The notes under the pieces: model-generated
The model's database searches: none
Seen by the model: only the letters and a program-made list of their open reading frames with translations
What the model was told of the DNA's origin: nothing
Position numbers and translations under genes: made by a program
Shown: piece after piece, positions 55,140 to 64,000 of the stretch
How positions within the stretch are numbered: the first letter of the stretch is position 1
How the letters are laid out: every line of letters begins with the position of its first letter
Assembly: GCA_002205965.3 (NCBI GenBank)
Contig: NADL03000035.1
Coordinates: 496,001 to 560,000 of the forward strand
Length of the DNA: 64,000 nucleotides
Direction: 5' to 3'
Source: Kappaphycus alvarezii
Lineage: Eukaryota; Rhodophyta; Florideophyceae; Gigartinales; Solieriaceae

Positions 55140-55842
55140 GCAAGCGCGCCCAACGCATCAACCATCTGCTTCCTCTCTTCCATGGCTAGCAGGCGTTTCT
55201 CTCTCTCCAACGCGAATCTTTCTCATCTAATTCCAGACGGCGATTGGTTGCACTCTGCATGGCTTCTAAACGTTCCGTTTCTTTCTCAGACCGATTCCGT
55301 TCAATTTTTATTACGCTCTTTCTCCAAGGCAAACCTCTTCTATTCCAGTCCACGTGGCTCTCTCATGTCTTCCATGAGTACAGTAGATACCTCATCGTCG
55401 AATTCACGGTCTCCGCCTTTCGTGCACGCTTCTTTTCTGAAACCGGGGCACCGCCAGAGCTTGGAACAATGCTTTTGTCCTCCTCCTCGCTGTGGTTTTC
55501 CGATCGATGCTTCAGTACTATTCCGCGGATCGATTCACCAGCTGCAACGAGACGCTTCTCATGTTATGTTTTCTCGTTCTTTTCGAAACGAGTAGCCTCC
55601 GCCTTGTTTTCTATTTCTCTGATAAAAACATCAATCACCTCTTCCTTGTTCGCGCGTTTTCCTGTTATCCCTGATGTAGTAGCGTTTCTTTTTTTCTTTT
55701 CTCGGCGCAGCTTGACCAAACACCTAAAAATATTGTTAATCGCCTTCACCGACGGCTTGTGTGTATGCTTAAAAACAACAGATGGCACGAGAAGCATGAA
55801 TGTCATGTGAACTTCTCGAGAAGCGTGTATGCCAGCCCCCAT
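55140..55842 (-). pseudogene. Harbinger accessory (Myb-like) protein, C-terminal part
   Basis: Minus strand, convergent with the transposase. 55842-55564 has LVKLRREKKKRNATTSGITG and EEVIDVFIREIENKAEATRF, a stop, then HEKRLVAAGESIRGIVLKHR. Charged coiled-coil-type segments follow in shifted frames (ERNRSEKETERLEAMQSATN), ending MEERKQMVDALGALAKRL near 55140. Autonomous Harbinger elements encode exactly this pair of genes. The DNA-binding half is not clearly preserved. Confidence 0.55.
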
Positions 55843-55859
55843 TCAGAAGTATGGTCGTT

Positions 55860-56506
55860 GGCATAGCGAAATTAAGTTGACGTATATGTACTGTAATGCC
55901 TCGGACCCCTAAAAGTAATGGATACCTTGACCCACAGAGTCGTTTTTCATATGGGCCATTTTACGGGTTTGAGAAACCGCGTTACAATCGTCGAGGGTGG
56001 TAATCACATTGGCGCAGCCATGAAGAATTTCAGAATGCATTTATTGTATTCTCGCTCGTTTGGGCTTGAATCTACTGATATATGGATGATCAAAGACACA
56101 TCCTGAGGGAGAGGAGATGTGAATGCACTTTCAGTCACAAATTGAGATCGAACATTAAATACTTTTCTATCTACTCGCAGGCAACAAGATTTTGCGCTAT
56201 GGAAGCTGTACTCCAGCGAGGGAAATGAGATAAACGGGGAGAGAACATACGAAGAAGTTCGGAGCAACGGTAATGAGTAAAATACTCTAGATGCACCCTG
56301 GGGAACCTTGCGCTCTGCATTTTAATAGTGTCTATTGGACAAGGCCAATGCCATCAATTGATTACATTTCTGTACTCAATTGATGACACATGCATTTGCA
56401 CACGTTTCTTAAAACTAATGCTGTAATTTATCTCTACGCATCTGTCAAACCTGGCTCTCGACTTTTCCAACATTCAGATAAGAAAAAGGTAAACTGCTCA
56501 ACCAGT
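55860..56506. other. Spacer up to Copia-4
   Basis: No gene recognised. Confidence 0.45.
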
Positions 56507-56952
56507 TGAACATATCAATTTTGTGAGACTCTGTCGTATATATTTGTTTTGATATTTATTCTGTGTTTTCATAATTATTTTATATTGTAATGCATATCAG
56601 TATTGATGGGTCTCAGCCTTTCTGATGGTATCCTTTGTCCAGGTGTGGAATCAGCAGGTTCGGACTGTGACGAGTTCTGGATGCAGACGGGTACTACGAC
56701 GCTGTTGACAGGATTTGCTGGAGAAGGAATGAGGTTGAATTCTGGAGAACTTCAATGACCAGAACCATCTCCTACCACGTTGGTGGTGGTTTAGGTTGAT
56801 TTTAAGTGGCTATGATTGGTTGTGATTCCTGCGCTATAATTATTTTGTTCTGCTCGACGACATGGTATTTGAATCTAGTCTGAGTCAAGTGTTGGGCACA
56901 ACTGGCAGACCTAATGAAGGAACGAAACAATTGACCTTTCCATTCTCAATCA
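56507..56952 (+). repeat. Copia-4 5' LTR
   Basis: TGAACATATCA...CAATCA, aligned over its full length with 61687-62134. The first bases are mutated relative to the other LTR's TGTTAATCATATCA. Confidence 0.9.
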
Positions 56953-57045
56953 CCGAAAATTTCATATCACTGATCAACCTAGCTCTGAACTTTCTCTATA
57001 TTTTTGCCTTCTAGCAATTCTTCCAGTCGGATTAACAACCGGTAG

Positions 57046-57900
57046 GTGAGTATCTTGAACGTCGCTGACTGTTTTCCAATCTTGTGTTCTCTGTCGGCAT
57101 CGTTTTCTAATGGAGCAAGAAAAGAAGATGTACAGATTCCACGGTCGCCTGGAGAGGACTTACAGCTGTGGTGTGCCGGAACTGAGGCAGAACTCGAGGC
57201 AAACACGGGTCTTCGCAAAATAGAGGTGGACATTATTATCCAGGAGGGAGGCCTAAATGGAGAGTATCGTAAGGCCTTCTTCACTGCTAGGGTAGTTTTG
57301 ATTCAAGGACGCGGTGATGGCCCACTGACGCTGTGCCTAGCAGTGAGAGGAATCCCGTACGCGATGTGGAAGAGGATTCAGGACAGGTATGCTTTGACTA
57401 ATACAGCCACCAAGGTATAGATTCAGACGAGATTTTCGGTGATGAAATACGGCGGGGAGTCTATGCAGCCTTTCGAGGGCGCTTTCGAACAGACCTTCAA
57501 CCGAATGGAGAAAATGGAGAGTAAGATCGATAAGACGTTCAAGTTGCCCTGCTACTAGTAGCTTTCGGAGACATGAAACCGTCCCCTGTTGGCCAGTCAT
57601 TGCATCGGTGCAGATAAGGCCAGGATCCCTAAATTGGGAGACAGTGACATCCACACTCTTGCAAGAGTATGAGGGCAATTGATGTGCGGAGGAGGAAGCT
57701 AGCTCCGCGCAGGGAACCATGGTCACCCCTCGAAGGCTAGTTTCAGGAGCAGAAGGGAGGTATTCAAGCAAAGCAAGGAGGCAAGGGAACGTAAAAGCGC
57801 AGATGTTTCGGCTGCAACAGGATTGGGCACCTCATAAGGAAATGCTCTAACAGGAGGGCAGGTGGTAAAAGCTCAATCACGTCGATTAGATCGACAAGAG
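57046..57900 (+). pseudogene. Copia-4 Gag
   Basis: 57046-57420 has IEVDIIIQEGGLNGEYRKAF and AMWKRIQDRYALTNTATKV, typical of Copia Gag. It then stops and continues in frame with MKYGGESMQPFEGAFEQTFN. A decayed basic region follows with no readable zinc knuckle. Confidence 0.7.
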
Positions 57901-58402
57901 GGGCAATTAAGTAGGGACTCCCAGCCCACCAGGCTTCTTACTGCACAAAGCGTGGACACCAGACCTGGATTTGAGTGCCGTAACGCTGGTGATACAGAAT
58001 TTGACAGGATAGTGGATGTATCCGACTGCAACAGCGAAATTGAATCAGTCTCCCTGGAAGCATGGAATGGTAGTACACATAAAAGTGATACTTACGAATT
58101 CTTGCTGAACTCCGGAACGTCCAATCATATGGCATCAGACGCGGACTGGTTAGAAGTAATAGAGAAAATAGAGAGGCGCGGCCGTAGTGCTCGGGGACGA
58201 AAAGGAACTGTTTTCTAAACATCAGGGTGATCTCAGGGTGAGGACGTACGTCAGTACAGAAGATGAATACAGGAGAACTCTTTTGATTCATGATGTGCTT
58301 CTGGTACTAGGCCTCCACAAGAACCTACTGTCATGTGCAGGTCTTCGTACGGAAGGGTTTCGAGTCAATTTAGGAAGGTACAATTTGAGTGAGACAAAGT
58401 AA
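57862..58402 (+). pseudogene. Copia-4 protease
   Basis: DTYEFLLNSGTSNHMASDAD at about 58087-58146 is the Copia protease active site, but the catalytic Asp codon is AAC (Asn) at 58108-58110. The C-terminal half is in the next frame (LLIHDVLLVLGLHKNLLSCA). Confidence 0.8.
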
Positions 58403-58582
58403 GCGTCATACAGTTTTTAGGTGAGGCTATCGGAGTGGCTTAACATGTCAAAGTGTATTCTTTGGCGAGGAGGGAACCAGTATACGCAGCATGGGCTTGA
58501 GAGATGCAGATAGCTGCTCAGACATGGACTATGGCATAGTCGGCCCGGCCATAAAACATGGACTCAATCAAAGAAGCTAAGA

Positions 58583-59280
58583 TTGGGGGGGATATTGAAA
58601 GTTTTTGACAGAAAAAATCAATCAGACGTTTGCTCAAACTGCGTGCGCAGCAAGCAGACCAGGCAGACTCTGCACAATAACATGTCAAGCAGAAGAAATC
58701 CGTTATTAATTCCGATGTTTGTGGGCCAATTTCAGTGGAATCATTCTCTAAGCCAATTTATTTTTGTCTTTTCGTCGATGATTTTTCTAGGTATGTGGTT
58801 ATAGTACCAATCGTGAGAAAAAGTCAATTGGTTGAGAAAATAAAGCTGTTTAAAGCCTAGTTGGAGAAGAAATTTGACTGCACCATCAAGCGTTTATAGA
58901 GTACAAGGGGGGAAGGAGTATGTTGCCATGAAGGAATATCTAGACGCAATGTAATCGACACTTCATGTCACCATAATATTCTCCGAACTTGAGCGGCTTA
59001 GCAGAGAAACAATCTGGTTATCTGTTGAAACGGCAATGTCCATGGTAGAGCGCTTCGCTCCCTCTAGTGTTTTGGGCGGAAGCAGTGGTCCACGCCGCTA
59101 TATGAGGAACCTGTTCCCGAGTTCGCTGGATAGGACGAAGTCTTCTCACGAAGCTATGTCTGGAGAAGAACCGGAGGCAGAATACCCGAGGGTTTTCGAA
59201 TGTCTCTGATGGTTCCACGTACCAAATAATCTTCGGAAAAAGTCGCACCCCAAGTCAGAGATTGGTATTGAGGTCGCTTG
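58583..59280 (+). pseudogene. Copia-4 integrase
   Basis: VCSNCVRSKQTRQT (zinc CxxC) and FVGQFQWNHSLSQFIFVFSS, where the first catalytic Asp is lost. KKFDCTIK and a degraded QGGKEYVAMKEYL for the SDxGxE block, then VFECL and FHVPNNLRKKSHPKSEIGIE at the C-terminus. Highly decayed. Confidence 0.75.
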
Positions 59281-59699
59281 TCATCAGAAGATTCAGTATG
59301 ATTTGTGGATGACCTTTTGAAATATGGCGGTACTGGCGTTGGACATTACTTTTTTTGAAAGGAATTCTCTGCACGAGATTGGAACAGAAAAGGAGGCTCC
59401 TACGATCTAGATGCCAAACAGGCAGTAAAACAAGCCCAACTACTGGCACCGACACTGACATTGAATGGTTGACAGATAGGAACGACTTAACAATCAGCAC
59501 TACTCCAGGTGAACAAGACGCCTATGCTGGAGGTAATGTGGAGGTTGACTTGACTACCGGCACGGTAGATGACTTGCTAAAGCACAGCCTTCTCGACGGA
59601 GATGACGCTCTGGAGGCCCGTTATCCACGGAGGGAACGAAACACTTCAAAGTACTACTCTCCTTCAGCTGGAATAACCGCAGTTTCAACTAATAATTCA

Positions 59700-60420
59700 T
59701 TCAATTCTCGAATTCAGAATCTACTACGATGAAGCGAGCGCTTAATGAGAATGGCGCTGAAAAGTGGCAGGAGGTTATCGACTCAGACCTTGCTTCACTA
59801 CGCTGTCACAGAACATGAGAGGTGGTGAGTCGGCCGAAAGGAGTACACAAAATGCCGCGAGATTCACCTTCTTGCGTCAGAGAGACGCTGCGGGCATATT
59901 CATGAGATATAGGGCTCGAATACTCGCGAAGGGGTATCTTCAGAGAGACACCCTTGACACTTTCGCCCTGTAGTTGATTTCTCTACTGTTAGAACATGCC
60001 TTGCAGTGGCAGTCAAGAGGGAATATGTCATTGAGCAAATGGACGTCTGGGCAGCTTTCTTTCGATGAGAATTGGAAGCAAACTCTATATCAAAGCACCT
60101 GAGGGACTAGTATATGCAGAGCGAATGAGAAGCAAAAACTCTGGCTGGAAATTTACGATCTCAAGCCGTCGCCGAGACTGTGGTACGAAAAGTGGAGAAC
60201 AGTGGTGAAGACTCTAAGATTCATTCAAACACGCTCAGATGACTGCTTATACCACAGGGTATCGGTGTGGTTCTTGCTATAGGTTGATTAAATTGTCTTT
60301 ATTGGCCAGAATTCAGAAGAGGTATCCCAGGTTAAGAGAGAAATTGGAGAGCACCTCGAAGTGAAGGAAAACGGCGCATTGGGAATGTTTCTAGTGTCTA
60401 TAGGACCATTGTTTCTCATA
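59700..60420 (+). pseudogene. Copia-4 reverse transcriptase
   Basis: MKRALNENGAEKWQEVIDSD opens the domain at 59728. IKAPEGLVYAERMR and IYDLKPSPRLWYEKWRTVVK follow at 60080-60210. SEEVSQVKREIGEHLEVKEN, which lies after the catalytic box in the family, is readable at 60310-60370. The YVDD box itself is destroyed. Confidence 0.75.
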
Positions 60421-60869
60421 TAATTGTTCTCATATGAGACACAGATTAGGGTAGTATTTTTAGGTACAAAAAGTCTTTTCATGTAGTCTTTTGCTAACTA
60501 TAGTTTCAACAGTAGTGAAGCTCGATCAAAACAAACTTTTCGGTAATTTCAGCGCTAGTCAGGGTACAACTACTTTATTCCACTTAATAACCTTTGATTT
60601 TAGTGCCATTTGCCACATTTTATCTTGTAGATAAAGAATTTAGCTGAAAGTGGTGTAGAGTTGAAGCCAGTGGGCACCTCTTTACAGAAATTCTATGTTT
60701 TAGAGTACTTTTAGTAAATTCTTACGGGGCTCCAAAAATGTTTTGCTTACTGTACATTTTTGTATGATAAAGAAGTTTGTCCTCATATGAGGACAGTTCT
60801 ATCGTAGATAGACACTACGAACTATGTTGAAGAGAGGCTCTACTGTTGCTTGCTATCGCAGGTGAACTA

Positions 60870-61620
60870 CGTGACGCAAGTACTCGAGCGTTTTGTCATT
60901 GCCTCGTGCAAAACGGTTTCAACTCGAATGAGTGAGAGTGCTATGCGAGAACTGGTGGCAGTTCAAAGAAGTAACATCGAAAAAGGGTAATATCAAGATC
61001 TGCTTGTCTTTTTGTTGCTTGTGTTCACTAGGAACCGCCCCGACATTTCAGCCTAATTTTGTATTATTTCTCAGTATTCTTCAGCACCATGTCAGGTTCA
61101 TTTGGTTAAGCTTAAAAAGATATTGCGGTACTTGCCATGTACTGCAGTATTCGCTCTCCGGTTGGAGAGGGAGAAAGAGCCGACTCTACGGGTATGCTGT
61201 AATTTAGACTGGGCAGGAAATCACGCTGATAAGAAATCGACGAGTGGGTCTGTGCTATTGCTAAGGAACACTTCCATCTTGTGGAAGACTGACAAGCAGG
61301 GATTAGTCGCCCTTTCTACCACTGAGGCTGAGTCCTGCACTCAGGGTGAATGCACGAAGTTTATCATATGGATTACACAACTTCTGATAGATATTGACAG
61401 TGAGCAGAAGAATGCCACTGAATTCCATGAAGACAATCAAGGAGCCGTTACTTGATCCAATGAAGGGGTTACACACGCCAAGAACGTTGCTATTAGGCAA
61501 ATTTCTTCATGGACAAGGTGAATGAAGGCTAAATTCTGGTAACGTACCGTATAACGGATGAGATGACTGCAGACATTCTCACGAAGTCTCTACCGGGATT
61601 GATATTCGAGAAGCACTGTG
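60870..61620 (+). pseudogene. Copia-4 RNase H
   Basis: VKLKKILRYLPCTAVFALRL, NLDWAGNHADKKSTSGSVLL (catalytic Asp), TDKQGLVALSTTEAESCTQG (Glu) and HEDNQGAV (Asp). This is the best kept block of Copia-4. The pol end (ADILTK-like, TAD...LTKSL near 61570) is in another frame. Confidence 0.85.
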
Positions 61621-61686
61621 ATGGACCCTAACTTCGTGATACCAATAATACTGATGCATAGATATCTGTCGAACCGCAAGAAAGAG

Positions 61687-62134
61687 TGTTAATCATATCA
61701 CTTTGTGCGACTCTCTCGTATATATTTTTTTTGATATTTATTCTGTGTTTGCATAGTTATTTTATATCGTAATGCATATCAGTATTGATGGGTCTCAGCC
61801 TTTCTGATGGTATCCTTTGTCCAGGTGTGTAATCAGCAGGTTAGGATTGTGACGAGTTCTGGATGCAGACGGGTACTACGACGCTGTTGACAGGATTTGC
61901 TGGAGAAGGAATGAGGTTGAATTCTGGAGAACTTCAATGACCAGAACCATCTCCTACCACGTTGGTGGTGGTTTAGGTTGATTTTAAGTGGCTATGGTTG
62001 GTTGTGATTCCTGCGCTATAATAATTTTGTTCTGCTCGACGACATGGTATTTGAATCTAGTCTGAGTCAAGTGTTGGGCACAACTGGCAGACATAATGAA
62101 GAAACGAAAAAATTAACCTGACTATTCCCAATCA
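61687..62134 (+). repeat. Copia-4 3' LTR
   Basis: TGTTAATCATATCA...CCAATCA, preceded by the purine tract. Confidence 0.92.
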
Positions 62135-62141
62135 GCAAAGG

Positions 62142-62405
62142 AATCAGTTCTTTGTAGGCAACGGGACTCTCGAGGGGACTACAGATGGCCTCCGCCGTGC
62201 CTTCAGCCTTCTGATCCGTGAAGACACGTCCATTGGTCTCTATATGATCATCGGAAGAACCAGAGTGTTCGGGCCCCGTTCAGCTCATCCTGGCCGAGCT
62301 ACTTTCCTCCCCTTCCAGCTGAGCGGCCACGGCATCATTTGCGCTTCAGCGACCCCCAAACGACCAGCGTTGTATATGGAACTCCTCTGCTTTGGAATAA
62401 TCTAG
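62142..62405 (+). CDS. Unidentified frame cut by Copia-4
   Basis: 87 sense codons starting 8 bp beyond the LTR with no start codon, ending TAG. The peptide is coherent and GC-balanced (FFVGNGTLEGTTDGLRRAFS, SIGLYMIIGRTRVFG, ICASATPKRPALYMELLCFG). It looks like the 3' exon or end of a gene whose 5' part was displaced. Family not recognised. Confidence 0.4.
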   Translation, partial: NQFFVGNGTLEGTTDGLRRAFSLLIREDTSIGLYMIIGRTRVFGPRSAHPGRATFLPFQLSGHGIICASATPKRPALYMELLCFGII

Positions 62406-62409
62406 ATCC

Positions 62410-63200
62410 CATTCTACGGGGACAATTCTCTCCTGCTGGCACAGGCCCGGTTGTTACTTGCATAAGTCCTGACCAATGTCTCACGCCAATGTCTCCAGCT
62501 CTGTCTCTGTCCCTCTGACTATTAACTCCTTCCTGCTTTAAATATCAAAGCAAGAAACCGGAGGAAACCTGTGTGGTTCATTTTCTGAAACAGATAAGTT
62601 AGATGATACTCAGTCAGCATTTATAGTAAATTGCTTGTACATGAAATATTGCGGCAGGCGCAGATATTGATTCACTCTACCAGCAATTGGAGGGGAGTCA
62701 AGTAAGAAAAAAATGCAGCGTTGGAGGTAACTGAGTATGCCAAGTGTCGTTGTAAAAGGAGAACTTGCACATTTTCAACCAGTTTCATCGCGCGAGTGGC
62801 GACAGTTCTGAAAAGTGGCATAACAACGACAAATGCCACGAGATACCAACCTCGAAGCGTTCAGATGAGGAAGGAACTAGCCTGCTTTTTATACACAATT
62901 CAGGAAGAAATTATTGGTATTTCCACTTCTTCTTCGCCTGAGCGGCGTTGAGGCTCGTGAGGTGTTTGAACGTCTTCGCTCTAGCACATCAGGCGTAAAC
63001 AAAGGTTGGACTGCAGTAGTCCATGCAACTGAAAGCTCCCATCGCCCTAAGGTACTGTATTATTAATAGGAAAACATGCTTAACAGTAAGTAGAAAGAAG
63101 TCAGAGCTAAGGTCAACCCGTACAAAGCTTCTTGGGCGGCCTACCATAACCCAGTGCATTACGGCACCCAAGCTATCTGGAGTCACTCGCGTCCTTTCCT
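62410..63200. other. Spacer, no gene recognised
   Basis: A 76-codon frame at 62721-62951 has no match. Nothing else stands out. Confidence 0.4.
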
Positions 63201-63201
63201 G

Positions 63202-63633
63202 TAGGCATACTCCTGCAGCCGCCTTCATCTGTTCCAAAAACTCCACAACCACAGCGGTCTCGAACATCCAGTGGGCAGTCATGCTCCGCCGGCTCCTGGG
63301 ACTTTTGGTTCTCTCCGATTCGTTACAGCTCCAGTGCCAACACTGAAATCACCAGATAAAAGACTTCGCCGACTAGGCTGTCTGTATTTGTCCATCTTAC
63401 TCAAGGTGAATACATCTCCACATCTACATAACGTCCTGGTATACCACGCCATCCGATCAGTACTAGACTGTCAGCTCGAGTTCCCACTCTTCGTCCAGGG
63501 TACAGAACTAACGACCGCGGTCATACTGGTTCCACCCTCCTGCCCTCCTACCGCTTACCCTACCAATTTCGATATCAATATGGTCTCGCTATTCAGGGCC
63601 AACGCCACTAAGACGGCCATCGAACATGGATGA
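63202..63633 (+). CDS. Unidentified hypothetical frame
   Basis: About 143 open codons after a TAG, ending TGA near 63631. Even codon use and a readable peptide (SPDKRLRRLGCLYLSILLKV, LHNVLVYHAIRSVLDCQLEF, LTTAVILVPPSCPPTAYPTN). No ATG near its start, so it would be an internal or last exon. It may belong with the frame at 62142. No domain recognised. Confidence 0.35.
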
Positions 63634-63639
63634 AAACAA

Positions 63640-64000
63640 TGACCACATGGTATTCGAGTGAGAAATTTTTAAAAAAATGATGCATGTTTTATCTGATTTT
63701 TTACTTTCAGCTATAATACTACAAATACATTCAGTTGCATCGGTTAAGCCACAAATTTTAAGGGAGTAAAATGGTTTCACGAGGCATTTAACGAGCGAAA
63801 GACCTGAAGGACTACCTTGGGGAGGAAGCAGAGACGTGGGGGAAAATGGAAAGGGAAAAATTGGGATAAATGAATATTGAAAATTTATTTTTTCGTTCTT
63901 ACAAAATCACATCAATTGCTTAAATTTGTCGAACAGAAACTACAGAGTTTACGAAACTAATCATGAGAATCTAATAAGAGTAAAATTTTTTAACGAGTTA
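63640..64000. other. AT-rich right edge
   Basis: No feature seen. Confidence 0.5.

Larger units (their letters stand above)
56507..62134 (+). mobile_element. Copia-4: two-LTR Ty1/Copia element with ruined interior
   Basis: About 5.6 kb. LTRs of 446/448 bp differ at roughly twenty positions. Gag, protease, integrase, RT and RNase H follow in Copia order but with many stops and frame changes. A purine tract AAGAAAGAG precedes the 3' LTR. The bases next to the LTRs (CCAGT and GCAAA) do not match, so there is no visible target duplication; one end may have been changed by recombination. Confidence 0.9.

Noticed and set aside
1..64000. CRISPR arrays, rRNA genes, bacterial operons
   Set aside because: No regularly spaced repeats, no conserved rRNA stretches and no Shine-Dalgarno-led gene clusters were seen; the content is eukaryotic.

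Overview
This is eukaryotic nuclear DNA, packed with transposons in several states of decay. There are no bacterial operons, and I could recognise no rRNA or tRNA gene and no CRISPR array. Long frames without introns, GC-rich host-type frames set in AT-rich spacers, and mixed Copia, Gypsy, PIF/Harbinger and LINE relics suggest a compact algal genome. My best guess is a florideophyte red alga of the Chondrus type; that is an inference from style, not from a marker gene.

Layout. 1-262 is the edge of an unidentified minus-strand frame. 0.3-5.1 kb is an AT-rich desert. 5.1-8.3 kb is a 5'-truncated minus-strand Copia element (Copia-1) with one LTR. 9.06-19.77 kb is a complete minus-strand Copia element (Copia-2) with two LTRs and a perfect 5-bp target duplication (GTATT); one LTR is split by a 4.08-kb LINE with its own 6-bp duplication. 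21.4-31.6 kb holds two head-to-head paralogues of an unidentified three-helix membrane protein family. The left copy is frameshifted and the right copy is almost intact. Between them lie a Gypsy integrase scrap and a decayed Myb-like Harbinger accessory gene.

32-40.6 kb is a scattered minus-strand Copia relic that seems to have been split by later insertions, one of which carries another Copia gag/protease piece. 40.9-43.6 kb is a plus-strand Copia pol relic (Copia-3). 44.2-45.4 kb is a decayed gene with a SHOCT-like C-terminus. Its reading frame resumes on the far side of the next element.

45.37-51.40 kb is a full-length plus-strand Gypsy element with near-identical LTRs and an off-frame gag, protease, RT, RNase H and integrase. 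Between integrase and the 3' LTR it carries an antisense frame that begins with a clear copy of the histone H3 N-terminal tail. K4, S10, K18 and K23 are kept, while the positions of K9 and K27 are hydrophobic. This is the most unusual feature of the window.

52.4-56 kb holds a frameshifted acidic protein with a SUMO-interaction-like motif and a convergent Harbinger transposase/Myb-like pair. 56.5-62.1 kb is a two-LTR plus-strand Copia element (Copia-4) with a ruined interior. 62.1-63.6 kb holds two unidentified frames. Most genes here are selfish elements and do not act together. The candidates for host function are the membrane paralogues, the acidic protein and the frames at both window edges.
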